Shown here: one piece after another, positions 7,659-15,052 of the stretch | How positions within the stretch are numbered: position 1 is the stretch's first letter | How the letters are laid out: each line of letters begins with the position of its first letter | DNA from: Burkholderiales bacterium | Lineage (GTDB): Bacteria > Pseudomonadota > Gammaproteobacteria > Burkholderiales > Ga0077523 | Direction: 5' to 3' | NCBI GenBank assembly: GCA_019745565.1 | Contig: JAIESW010000087.1 | Span: 1 to 56,022 of the forward strand | DNA: 56,022 nucleotides | The notes under the pieces: model-generated | What the model was told of the DNA's origin: nothing | What the model saw: the letters and a program-made list of their open reading frames with translations, nothing else | Database searches by the model: none | Made by a program: the position numbers and the translations under genes

Positions 7659-8888
7659 ATGACGAGCAGGACGGCGGTGCGCCGCGCGGCGGTGGTGGCA
7701 GGCGTGCTGTCGGTGGTGGCGCCCGGTCGGGCACCGGCCCTCGAAGGCGATCGCATCCGGCCCAGCGTAGGCCTCAACTACACCTACGTGTCGAACCTGT
7801 TCTACCTGGACGACCGCATCCCGGATTCGCAACTGCCCTTCCTCAAGAACGGCCAGCGCAGCGACAACATCCTCGGCCTGCGCGCGGGTCTCGACGCGGA
7901 CATCCCGGTGAGCCGGCAGATGTTCACGATCCGTGCGAACGCGACCGACAACATGTACGCGACGTACGACAACCTCGACTACGTCTCGTACAACCTGCGC
8001 GGCACGTGGAACTGGGTGGTCGGGTCCGATTGGGATGGCGACGTCGGTATTGCTCACTACCAGGCGCTGGGCAGTTTCGCGGACGTGAACTTCAACGTGC
8101 GCAACATCCGCAACACCGACGAGTACTTCGCGAGCGGCATGTATCGCATCGCGTCGGACTGGAAGCTGCGGGCCGCCGTCCGTAACACCCAGTTGAGGAA
8201 CAGCGCAGCTTCGTTCGCGACGACCGATCGCAACGACAACGTCTACGAATTCGGATCACGGCGCTACAGCAAGGGCGGGGACAACTTCCTCGGGGTCAAC
8301 TTCCGGATGATCGATGGCCGGTTTCCGAATCGTCAGGTGGTGGCCGGCTCCACGGTCGACAACAGCTACCGCCAGTACACGCTCGAAGGCACGGTGGACT
8401 GGCGCTACAGCGGGCAGTCCAAACTGAGCGGTGCACTGGGTTGGACGAACCGCCTGCACGACCAGATCTCGCAGCGGAACTTCTCGGGTATCACGGGCCG
8501 CCTGACGGCGGTCTACAGTCCCTCGGGCATCGTCGGCCTCAATGCGGCGGTCTTCCGCGAGATCGGCGACTACCAGGACATCACGGCGAGCTACATCCTG
8601 ACCCAGGGAGTCCGCATCGGTCCGAGCTACGCCGTGAGCGAGAAGCTCGCCCTGCAGGCGAATTACCAATACAGTGTCCGCGAGTTCCTCGGGGATCCGA
8701 ACTTTCTCGTGAACCCGCAGCCGACCCGCAAGGACGACATCAATTCACTCTCGGGAACGGTGATCTGGTCGCCGCTGCGCAACGCCCAGATCAGCGCCAC
8801 GCTGTCCTACGACATGCGGACGAGCAACCGGGTAAACCTGGACTACGACGTCACCACGTTCTTCGTCGGCGGTCAGATCACCTTCTGA
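7659..8888 (+). CDS. EpsL-like outer-membrane beta-barrel protein
   Basis: A 409-residue exported protein. The N-terminus is a basic/hydrophobic signal (TSRTAVRRAAVVAGVLSVV). The rest is a series of amphipathic strands rich in tyrosine and asparagine (VGLNYTYVSNLFYLDD, RQYTLEGTVDWRYSG) ending in FFVGGQITF, a typical C-terminal barrel strand. It resembles EpsL-type barrels found in exosortase-associated exopolysaccharide loci. It follows the CAAX-type protease by 17 nt and is probably in one operon with it. Polysaccharide export is inferred from family and neighbour; no glycosyltransferase is in the window. Confidence 0.7.
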   Translation: MTSRTAVRRAAVVAGVLSVVAPGRAPALEGDRIRPSVGLNYTYVSNLFYLDDRIPDSQLPFLKNGQRSDNILGLRAGLDADIPVSRQMFTIRANATDNMYATYDNLDYVSYNLRGTWNWVVGSDWDGDVGIAHYQALGSFADVNFNVRNIRNTDEYFASGMYRIASDWKLRAAVRNTQLRNSAASFATTDRNDNVYEFGSRRYSKGGDNFLGVNFRMIDGRFPNRQVVAGSTVDNSYRQYTLEGTVDWRYSGQSKLSGALGWTNRLHDQISQRNFSGITGRLTAVYSPSGIVGLNAAVFREIGDYQDITASYILTQGVRIGPSYAVSEKLALQANYQYSVREFLGDPNFLVNPQPTRKDDINSLSGTVIWSPLRNAQISATLSYDMRTSNRVNLDYDVTTFFVGGQITF

Positions 8889-8940
8889 TCGCCGCTCGCG
8901 CCGCCCTCGGGCAGCGCGGGGCCGTGGCGACGACGACCGA

Positions 8941-9135
8941 TCAGCAGTCAGCGGCGGGGCGCTGGTCGGCATGCTCCTCGCCCGCGTGCAACGGGTGACC
9001 CGCGAGCAACTCGTCCTTGGGGTGCAGGGTCCCCGAGGCCCGGCGCGCGCGCACCAGCCACTGCGGATTGAAGACGTGGAGCGAGTCGATGTAGTCGGCC
9101 CAATTCGGGGTGCGGGACGGATCGAAATCGGGCAT
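8941..9135 (-). CDS. Small protein of unknown function downstream of alpha-CTD-like gene
   Basis: A 64-residue ORF starting MPDFDPSRTPNWADYIDSLH. The start at 9135 is supported by an AAAGGAG Shine-Dalgarno sequence seven bases upstream, one of the clearest in the region. It begins 37 nt after the stop of the alpha-CTD-like gene on the same strand, so both probably form one transcript. Composition is soluble and mildly charged, with no signal peptide or membrane helix and no recognised family. The C-terminal 20 residues look random, so the true product may be short and fast-evolving. Confidence 0.5.
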   Translation of the reverse strand: MPDFDPSRTPNWADYIDSLHVFNPQWLVRARRASGTLHPKDELLAGHPLHAGEEHADQRPAADC

Positions 9136-9172
9136 GGTGAAGCTCCTTTCGGAAGGGCATGCTGCTGACGGG

Positions 9173-10006
9173 TCAGGCCGACCCGTCGGATTCTTCGATG
9201 AGGCGCAGCGGTGCCGCGCCACGAGCGGAGCTGTTTCGTCCTGCGTTGCGGGCTGCCATGAGACGCAGGGCACGGTCGATGCGTTCCCGCCAGGCACCGT
9301 CGGCCCTTGGGGCGATCTGTTCCAGCACTGTCTGGATCTTGCGCAGGTTACTCTTGCCCAGGCGGTAGAGTTGCAGCAACTCCTCCTGGTCGCGCGGCGC
9401 GAGATCGGCGACGCGGAAGCGCCCGCGCTTCTGCAGCAGATCGGTGAGGGCCAGGCCGAGATGCGGCCAGAGGTCGGTCACCGGGCGATCGGGGGCGACG
9501 GCCAGGGCGATCTGCTGCGGTTCCACCAGGCCGAGACGCCAGCGCTCGTAGTCGTTGTGCGGGCGCAGGGTGAGCCCCTGCAAGGCGAGCCGCTCCATGA
9601 TGTCGTTGATGCCGTGGCGGCCGATGCTGCGCCAGAGGTCTTCCACCGGCGTTTCCAGGAGTTGGGCCAGGCGGACGATGCCGGCGCGGAACAGGCGGCT
9701 GATGGTCATCTGCTCCAGCCCCAGCACCGACACGGGCGTCGTGCCGTCCCAATCGCCCGCTGCCAGCCGGGCCGGGCGTTCCCGGTGCAACTGGTTGTCG
9801 CGATATAGTGCGTCGCGCTCCGCCACCAGCGAAGTCTCGCCGACCGGTGCAAAGAAGCCGTCGCCGCGCGGGTGGGACGCGGTCGGAACCGAATCGGGGA
9901 GAGGGTTGCTGTCACTGGCCATGGATGGGAGGAACGGGCTCGGTGCCGAGGTTTGCGCCCCTGTGGCGACCGATTTTGGCGCGCGATTGTTGCTGATCTG
10001 TTTCAA
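9173..10006 (-). CDS. Protein with two RNA-polymerase alpha-CTD-like (helix-hairpin-helix) domains
   Basis: A 277-residue protein. The first ~80 residues are low complexity (proline, serine, alanine). About 95-150 (PVSVLGLEQMTISRLFRAG, LLETPVEDLWRSIGRHGIND) and 180-240 (LTDLLQKRGRFRVADLA, LYRLGKSNLRKIQTVL) each follow the pattern of the RNA polymerase alpha C-terminal domain: leucine-rich helix, 'GI..ladLl', acidic helix, glycine turn, final helix. Alpha-CTDs bind UP-element DNA and activators. There is no alpha N-terminal domain, so this is not rpoA. The start is uncertain: a TTG at 10006 or an internal ATG at 9922. It diverges from the ROK kinase gene. Confidence 0.65.
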   Translation of the reverse strand: MKQISNNRAPKSVATGAQTSAPSPFLPSMASDSNPLPDSVPTASHPRGDGFFAPVGETSLVAERDALYRDNQLHRERPARLAAGDWDGTTPVSVLGLEQMTISRLFRAGIVRLAQLLETPVEDLWRSIGRHGINDIMERLALQGLTLRPHNDYERWRLGLVEPQQIALAVAPDRPVTDLWPHLGLALTDLLQKRGRFRVADLAPRDQEELLQLYRLGKSNLRKIQTVLEQIAPRADGAWRERIDRALRLMAARNAGRNSSARGAAPLRLIEESDGSA

Positions 10007-10071
10007 GCGGACCCGCCTGGATCTGGTCTTTTCGGCTCATGCGGTCATCCTGATGACGGCGCTGCACCGCT

Positions 10072-11001
10072 GTGGGTGAGTCGACCGGCATCCGGATCGG
10101 GGTCGACCTTGGCGGGACGAAGATCGAGGTCGTCGCGCTGGATCTGGCGGGCGAGACCCTGGCCCGCTGGCGGTGCGATGCTCCCCGCGACGACTATCAG
10201 GCCACGCTGCATGCAGTCCGGGATTGCGTGGCGCGGATCGAAGGCGAAGTGGGGACTCGCGGCAGCGTCGGCATCGGCACACCCGGTGCGTTGTCACGGG
10301 TGACGGGCCTGCTCAAGAACTCCAATTCCACTTGGCTCAACGGCAAGCCGATCGTCGCCGATCTCGAAGCCGTGCTCGGTCGCCCGGTGCGCATTGCCAA
10401 CGATGCCGATTGCTTCGCGCTGTCGGAAGCGATCGACGGTGCCGCCGCCGGGGCCGCCGTCGTGTTCGGCGTCATCGTGGGTACGGGGACCGGGGCGGGC
10501 ATCGTGGTCCACGGACGGCCCTTGAGCGGCCCGAACGGCATCGCCGGCGAGTGGGGACACAACCCGCTGCCCTGGTCCGAAGAATTCGAGATGCCGGGCC
10601 CGTCGTGCTGGTGCGGCAAACGCGGGTGCATCGAGACCTACCTGTCCGGCCCCGGCATGAGCGCGGATCACGAGCGGGCCACCGGCACTCGCATGGCTGC
10701 CCACGAGATCTCGGCGCGCGCGCTGGCGGGCGACGAGGTATGCCGCGAGACCCTCGACCGTTACGTAGACCGCATGGCGCGTTCGCTGGCGCACGTGATC
10801 AACATCCTGGACCCCGATGTGATCGTGCTGGGCGGCGGGATGTCGAACGTCGACGCGTTGTACGAGGCGGTGCCGCAGCGCTGGGGGCGGTTCGTGTTCT
10901 CCGATGCCGTGTCGACGCGGCTGGTGCGCAACCGACATGGGGATTCGAGCGGGGTGCGCGGAGCGGCGTGGCTCTGGAATTCGGTAGCTGGTGAACCGTG
11001 A
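10072..11001 (+). CDS. ROK-family sugar kinase (fructokinase-like)
   Basis: A 309-residue protein with the ROK/actin-like ATPase fold. IGVDLGGTKIEVVAL near the N-terminus is the phosphate-binding motif. GTGTGAGIVV is the adenosine-side loop, and ANDADCFALSEA includes the catalytic aspartate region. The zinc signature spans GEWGHNPLPW and CWCGKRGCIETYLSG. Such enzymes phosphorylate free hexoses (Mak/fructokinase, glucokinase, N-acetylmannosamine kinase); the length and CWCGKRGCIE favour the Mak-like group, but the sugar cannot be fixed from sequence. The start is a GTG at 10072. It is followed by a hydroxypyruvate-isomerase-like gene. Confidence 0.88.
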   Translation: MGESTGIRIGVDLGGTKIEVVALDLAGETLARWRCDAPRDDYQATLHAVRDCVARIEGEVGTRGSVGIGTPGALSRVTGLLKNSNSTWLNGKPIVADLEAVLGRPVRIANDADCFALSEAIDGAAAGAAVVFGVIVGTGTGAGIVVHGRPLSGPNGIAGEWGHNPLPWSEEFEMPGPSCWCGKRGCIETYLSGPGMSADHERATGTRMAAHEISARALAGDEVCRETLDRYVDRMARSLAHVINILDPDVIVLGGGMSNVDALYEAVPQRWGRFVFSDAVSTRLVRNRHGDSSGVRGAAWLWNSVAGEP

Positions 11002-11003
11002 TT

Positions 11004-11090
11004 CGTGACTGGTGACCGTGCATGCGCTAACGTAAGTCGCTTGCCGTTGCCATCGAAGTGCGGTGCATCAGTCACGTATCACCAGTCACG
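11004..11090. repeat. Inverted repeat between ROK kinase and hyi
   Basis: Perfect 12-base arms CGTGACTGGTGA (11004-11015) and TCACCAGTCACG (11079-11090) are separated by 63 bases. Weaker complementarity extends outwards (ACCGTGATT against GGTCACGG). It could fold in RNA as a long hairpin between the two genes, or be a remnant of a mobile intergenic element. It begins right at the kinase stop codon. Confidence 0.6.
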
Positions 11091-11107
11091 GGTCACGGAT
11101 CCATCCC

Positions 11108-11935
11108 ATGCCGAAGTTCGCTGCCAACCTCCACTACCTGTTCGCCGAAGTCCCTTTCCTCGACCGTTTCGAAGCTGCTGCCAATGCCGGCTTCAAGGGT
11201 GTCGAGTTCCAGGTGCCCTACGATTTCCCCAAGGACGAGTTGCGCAGGCGACTCGACCAGTACGGCCTCGAGATGGTGCTGTTCGATGCGCCCATGGGGA
11301 ACTGGAACGCGGGCGACCGCGGCATGACGTGCATCCCTGGGCGCGAAGCCGAGTTCCGCGCGAGCCTGGAGCGGGTCGTGGAGTACGGAAAGGCGCTCGG
11401 CTGCGAGACGGTGCACGTGATGGCCGGCGTGGTCGGGCCGGGGATGGACTACGAGACCTGCCGGCGGACGTACATCGCGAACCTGCGCCATGCCGCGCAG
11501 TTCCTGGAACCGCACGGCATCCACGTCGTGATCGAGCCGATCAACAAGCGCCTCGGCATCGTCACGAACGGGCCGTCGTACACGACGCAGGGCATGCACG
11601 GCTATTTCCTGAACCACACTGCAGATGCGCGGGCTGCCATCGACGCGGTCGCGCACCCGAACCTCTCACTGCATCTCGACTGCTACCACATGCAGATGCT
11701 CGAGGGGAATCTCGCCGACACACTGCGCGAGAACGTGGGCCGCATCCGGCATATCCAGATCGCGGGGGTGCCCGGTCGCCACGAGCCCGACGTGGGCGAG
11801 ATCAACTATCCGTTCCTGTTCGACCTGCTGGATGAACTGGGTTACGAAGGCTGGGTCGGCTGCGAGTATCGGCCGAAGGGGAAGACGCTCGACGGTCTCA
11901 AGTGGGCGGGGCGGTACGGTATCCGTGCTGCCTAG
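11108..11935 (+). CDS. hyi: Hydroxypyruvate isomerase-like TIM-barrel protein
   Basis: A 275-residue xylose-isomerase-like TIM barrel of the Hyi family, which interconverts hydroxypyruvate and tartronate semialdehyde in glyoxylate metabolism. Visible landmarks are the N-terminal strand AANLHYLFAE, the metal/active-site strand VVIEPINKR with glutamate, HLDCYHMQ, HIQIAGVPGRHEPDVGEINY, and the second catalytic glutamate in GCEYRP. The ATG at 11108 is preferred to one 45 nt upstream because family members start with (M)xxFAANL and the upstream stretch is repeat-derived. Glyoxylate carboligase and tartronate semialdehyde reductase are not in the window, so a related sugar isomerase or epimerase role is possible. 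Confidence 0.85.
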   Translation: MPKFAANLHYLFAEVPFLDRFEAAANAGFKGVEFQVPYDFPKDELRRRLDQYGLEMVLFDAPMGNWNAGDRGMTCIPGREAEFRASLERVVEYGKALGCETVHVMAGVVGPGMDYETCRRTYIANLRHAAQFLEPHGIHVVIEPINKRLGIVTNGPSYTTQGMHGYFLNHTADARAAIDAVAHPNLSLHLDCYHMQMLEGNLADTLRENVGRIRHIQIAGVPGRHEPDVGEINYPFLFDLLDELGYEGWVGCEYRPKGKTLDGLKWAGRYGIRAA

Positions 11936-11968
11936 CGCGGGCGACGGGGGGCTTTCATACACTGCTTG

Positions 11969-12050
11969 CCCCCATCCCAACCTTACCCCACCGAAGGTGG
12001 GGGAAGGGGTGTAAGGCTCCCTCGCCAGGCTTTGCCGGGGGAGGGTTGGA
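11969..12050. repeat. GC-rich palindromic intergenic repeat, copy A
   Basis: The stretch contains CCCCCATCCCAACCTTACCC, then the palindrome CCCCACCGAAGGTGGGG and a final GCCGGGGGAGGGTTGG. Copies B (36486-36705) and C (42640-42760) share the same modules. It lies between convergent genes (hyi and the lipoprotein), a usual place for such elements, and might act as a transcription terminator. Confidence 0.65.
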
Positions 12051-12086
12051 GGCAAGCAGCAAACTTTCGCTCGCTTGCTCGACCCC

Positions 12087-12734
12087 TCAAGGCAACCGCG
12101 GACCCAGATCCTTCGCTGCCTCCTGCGCCGCCATGCGCATGGTCACCGTCGACTCGCGCGTGGTCTCGAACGAGTAGGACAACTCGTCGATGCCCTCCCA
12201 GGCGACGCTGCCGTCCTGGCTGTCCCAGATCTGCAGGAACAGGCGCATGATCGCGTACTGCGTCTGGCTCACGTTGAGGCCGAAGATGCCGAAGCGCGAC
12301 TTCGCGCCCTGCTCGAAGCGGGCGAGCTTGATCTGCGCGAGGTAACGGGCGCCCGTGGCTTCGGCCACGTGCTGCAGGATCGCGCGGTTGAACACACCGG
12401 TGAAGCGGTAGTCGGCGTACATGTGCTGATAGTCGTCGATCAGTTGCGCCTTGTTCACGGCGGAGAGCACTTCGGGTAGCGGCACTAAGCGCAGATCGGG
12501 CCGCTCCTTCGCCAGCGCTTCGGTGAACAGCAGCGCGAGGGTCTGCCGGTCCTCTTCCTGGCCGGTCACGGTGGAAGGCGTGAGGAACGCGAGTCCCCCC
12601 GCCTGCAGATCGCCCTTGCGCAGCGTGTTGATCCGCGTCTCGGGGGCGGAATAGCGCTGGATCACGCCGGTGCAGCCGGCCAGGGCCAACGTGGTTGCCG
12701 CAAGGATCACGCGGCGACGGTGGTTCACGGTCAC
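12087..12734 (-). CDS. Lipoprotein of unknown function
   Basis: About 215 residues. A basic n-region (NHRRR), hydrophobic core (VILAATTLALAGC) and lipobox LAGC mark it as lipoprotein; serine or alanine at +2 is absent (T follows C), consistent with outer-membrane sorting. The body contains RPDLRLVPLPEVLSAVNK and FGLNVSQTQYAIMRLFLQIW, resembling secreted proteins that probably associate with envelope components. Two GTG codons (12734, 12728) are possible starts. It is 37 nt downstream of the oxidoreductase gene in the same direction, so it is probably the last gene of that operon. No family recognised. Confidence 0.7.
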   Translation of the reverse strand: MTVNHRRRVILAATTLALAGCTGVIQRYSAPETRINTLRKGDLQAGGLAFLTPSTVTGQEEDRQTLALLFTEALAKERPDLRLVPLPEVLSAVNKAQLIDDYQHMYADYRFTGVFNRAILQHVAEATGARYLAQIKLARFEQGAKSRFGIFGLNVSQTQYAIMRLFLQIWDSQDGSVAWEGIDELSYSFETTRESTVTMRMAAQEAAKDLGPRLP

Positions 12735-12771
12735 GAGGTTGTTTCTTTCGGGAAGTGGGTTGGTCGGCGGA

Positions 12772-13791
12772 TCAGGCGGCGATGCGAACGCCGGCTGCGA
12801 CATAGCACGCTTCCATCAGCTCCAGAGTGTGGATGTTGTCGAGGCGGTCGGTGCCGAAGGGCTGCCCGGTGCGCAGGCCCTGCACGAAGTCCTGCACCGC
12901 GGCGGTGAAGCAGATCTGATAGTTCTTGGCGAGGTCGAACAGCGCCGGCGCTTCCTGCGAACCCTCGAAGTACAGGCGGTCGCGGTCGTAGACGAGCGAG
13001 CCCAGCGTACCCATCACTTCGAAGCGGTCCACGGGCAGGGGCGGATAGCCCGGTGCGGAGATATTGCCGTCCAGCACCACGGTCATGCCGTTGCGGCCGG
13101 CGAGCGTCACGACCGCCACGTCCTCCCCCGCGAGTTCGCGATTCACCTGCGCGATCCGCGCGCTCTGCACCTCGAGCGGCCCGAGGATCACGCGCATCGC
13201 GTCCAACTGGTGGATCAGCACCTCGAACAGCAGCAGCCGCTTGAACTGCCGCAGGTAGGGCTGGCGCTTCAGGAGGAAAGGTTCGGACCCGTCGGCGGTG
13301 AAGCACGAGGACGACCGGACCACCATGCGCGCATGCAGCACTTCGCCGATGCGGCCTTCGTCGACCCAGCGCCGCATCAGCGCATAGTGAGGGCGGTAGC
13401 GATAGTTCTCGTGCACCATGAAGCGCACGCGATCGCCCACGTAGTCGATCAGCGCGCGCGCTTCGGCCACGGTCGCGCACAGCGGTTTCTGGCAGCACAC
13501 GTGCACGCCGGCATCCGCGGCCAGTCGCGTGAGCGGTGCGTGCGTGCCCACCGGCGTGATGATGTCCACGGCGTCCGGCTTCTCGACGGCGAGCATCTCG
13601 GCGAAGTCGGCGTAGGTCTTCGGGATGCCGAACTCGCGGGCCTTCGCCTGGGCCTTCTCGGGCACCGGATCGCACACCGCGACGAGGTCCACGCCTTCGG
13701 TCTGCTTCCAGCCGGTCAGATGGTACTGGCTGATCGCGCCTGCGCCCGCGATGGCGACCCGTAGCGGGCGATTCGAAATCGGTTCTGTCAT
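12772..13791 (-). CDS. Gfo/Idh/MocA-family NAD(P)-dependent oxidoreductase
   Basis: A 339-residue protein with N-terminal Rossmann fold (VAIAGAGAISQYHLTGWK) and the dinucleotide-binding strand VDLVAVCDPV. The family's catalytic-lysine motif, usually EKP, appears as CQKPLCATVAEA. The C-terminal alpha/beta dimerisation domain includes FMVHENYRYRPHY and LLFEVLIHQLDAMR, whose histidine lies where the family's second catalytic residue is expected. Such enzymes oxidise or reduce sugars, inositols or related ketones. Its ATG overlaps the stop of the Rap1a-like gene (ATGA), so translation is coupled. The substrate is unknown. Confidence 0.87.
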   Translation of the reverse strand: MTEPISNRPLRVAIAGAGAISQYHLTGWKQTEGVDLVAVCDPVPEKAQAKAREFGIPKTYADFAEMLAVEKPDAVDIITPVGTHAPLTRLAADAGVHVCCQKPLCATVAEARALIDYVGDRVRFMVHENYRYRPHYALMRRWVDEGRIGEVLHARMVVRSSSCFTADGSEPFLLKRQPYLRQFKRLLLFEVLIHQLDAMRVILGPLEVQSARIAQVNRELAGEDVAVVTLAGRNGMTVVLDGNISAPGYPPLPVDRFEVMGTLGSLVYDRDRLYFEGSQEAPALFDLAKNYQICFTAAVQDFVQGLRTGQPFGTDRLDNIHTLELMEACYVAAGVRIAA

Positions 13792-14126
13792 CGTTGTCCG
13801 GCGGAACAGGGATAGAGATCGGTCAGGGCGTTGCGCACCGTGATGGCGGCGTTGTCGTCCCACTTGCCGAGGTTGCGGCGCATCCAGCCGCGGATCTCCA
13901 TGAGCATCCGCTTGCCGCGCACGTTGTCCGGCGCACAGACCTCGGTGCCGTCCAGCAGATCGTTGACCGCCGCGACGTAGCCCAGCGCGATCGTGGTGTC
14001 CTTGAACGAGCCGGTGGTACTGGCGGCGGAGTCCAGCCAGTCCGACAGGGTCTTGGACGAAACGAACTCCGCCTGGGCGGCAGTCGCGGTGAGCGCGAGG
14101 GTGGCGCAGATGAACAGTCGACGCAT
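13788..14126 (-). CDS. Small exported Rap1a/Tai-like protein
   Basis: A 112-residue protein with a signal peptide (RRLFICATLALTATAAQA). The mature part has the pattern of the Rap1a (Tai) family: LGYVAAVNDLLDGTEVC, then RGWMRRNLGKWDD and a final LTDLYPC. It carries two cysteines that could form a disulfide. Family founders are type VI secretion immunity proteins, but many homologues are periplasmic proteins of unknown role, and no T6SS effector is nearby. A GGGAGG lies a few bases before the ATG. First gene of a coupled operon with the oxidoreductase. Confidence 0.7.
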   Translation of the reverse strand: MRRLFICATLALTATAAQAEFVSSKTLSDWLDSAASTTGSFKDTTIALGYVAAVNDLLDGTEVCAPDNVRGKRMLMEIRGWMRRNLGKWDDNAAITVRNALTDLYPCSAGQR

Positions 14127-14459
14127 GGGACCTCCCGTCGGCCAGTACGCTGGGGACCGGCGCACCGCGGGAGTGCCGCCGGTCGGCGACGGCTCGGTGA
14201 CCTTTGGTGAAGCGCCGTTGTCGAAGCGGACCTCGACGTGAATGGGTTTCCGGATCATGGATTTGCGCGGGACTTCGCACGGGAGTTTACCGCACGGCCC
14301 CGAGCCGGCCCGGATGGGGCTCCCGGGACATGTCAAAAACTTGTACAGAAATTGCGGAATAGCCCTTGCGCGCCACGAAAAGACGCTTAACATCCGCCCT
14401 CGCGTTTCGCGGACCCCGGGGTCGCGATGCGTGTACGGAGCAACAACACGGGATAACCG
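14127..14459. other. 333-nt intergenic region between divergent Rap1a-like gene and dksA
   Basis: No convincing gene. On the forward strand TTGCGC at 14366-14371 and TAACAT at 14388-14393 are 16 bases apart and could form the dksA promoter. On the reverse strand a reading frame runs in front of the Rap1a-like gene, but the signal peptide at 14126 argues against an upstream start. The stretch 14420-14450 is GC-rich. Confidence 0.4.
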
Positions 14460-14885
14460 ATGGCAACCGCTACCAAGAAAGCGCTGACCGAAGCACAGCT
14501 CCTCGCCGCCCCGGCGAAGGACTATATGAACGAGGATCAGCTCGCGTTCTTCCGCCAGCGCCTCCTCGACCTCAAGCGGGAACTCTTGGAGAACGTGCGC
14601 GACACGAGCGAGCACCTGCGTGAAACCGAGGCCGCGAGCGACCCTTCGGACCGCGCGACCCAGGAAGAGGAGCAGGCGATCGAGCTGCGCACCCGCGATC
14701 GCGAGCGCAAGCTGCTCAAGAAGATCGACGAGGCGCTCGGCCGCATCGACGACGGCAGCTACGGCTTCTGCAGCGAGTCGGGCGAACCGATCGGTGTCCG
14801 CCGCCTGCTCGCCCGGCCCACCGCGACCCTGACCATCGAGGCCCAGGAACGTCGCGAGCGCATGCAGAAGATGTTCGGCGATTGA
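14460..14885 (+). CDS. dksA: RNA polymerase-binding transcription factor DksA
   Basis: A 141-residue DksA/TraR protein. A helical coiled-coil hairpin spans about 30-105; its tip carries the DPSDRATQEEE stretch that contains the functionally important aspartates. The C-terminal globular part reads YGFCSESGEPIGVRRLLARP and ends RRERMQKMFGD. DksA binds the RNA polymerase secondary channel and, with ppGpp, adjusts rRNA and amino-acid promoters. Of the four canonical zinc cysteines only the first remains (CSES instead of CxxC, TLTIEA instead of CxxC), as in a group of cysteine-poor DksA proteins. Length, tip and C-terminus are otherwise normal. Confidence 0.93.
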   Translation: MATATKKALTEAQLLAAPAKDYMNEDQLAFFRQRLLDLKRELLENVRDTSEHLRETEAASDPSDRATQEEEQAIELRTRDRERKLLKKIDEALGRIDDGSYGFCSESGEPIGVRRLLARPTATLTIEAQERRERMQKMFGD

Positions 14886-14904
14886 GGGCGGCACCTCCCG
14901 CCGT

Positions 14905-14951
14905 TTGACAGGCCAAGGCCTACCCTAGAAAATAAGAATAATTCCTATTTG
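14905..14951 (+). promoter_or_regulatory. Promoter with Fur-box-like operator before exbB
   Basis: TTGACA at 14905-14910 and GAAAAT at 14928-14933 are 17 bases apart, a good sigma-70 arrangement. The near-palindrome AATAAGAATAATTCCTATTT (14931-14950) overlaps and follows the -10. It resembles Fur boxes of betaproteobacteria, and exbB-exbD operons are classical Fur targets. The transcript would have a leader of about 110 bases. Confidence 0.65.
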
Positions 14952-15052
14952 TAGATCCACCGGCTGGCCGGCGAGCGCCGCTCCCGCCGGTACGGCGCCC
15001 GAACTGCCCGCCTGCCGGGTCCCGGCCCGCCGTTTCCCGGAGGAGAACCCGC

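Noticed and set aside
9173..10006. Annotation as RNA polymerase alpha subunit
   Set aside because: Lacks the N-terminal assembly domain and ribosomal-protein neighbours; only the C-terminal-type domains are present, twice.
12670..13764. Forward frame of 364 codons over the oxidoreductase
   Set aside because: Antisense to a clear Gfo/Idh/MocA gene; His/Arg/Ala-rich without motifs.
13788..14126. Idea that the Rap1a-like gene marks a type VI secretion effector-immunity pair
   Set aside because: No T6SS, Rhs or peptidoglycan-amidase effector gene in the neighbourhood; coupled to an oxidoreductase instead.
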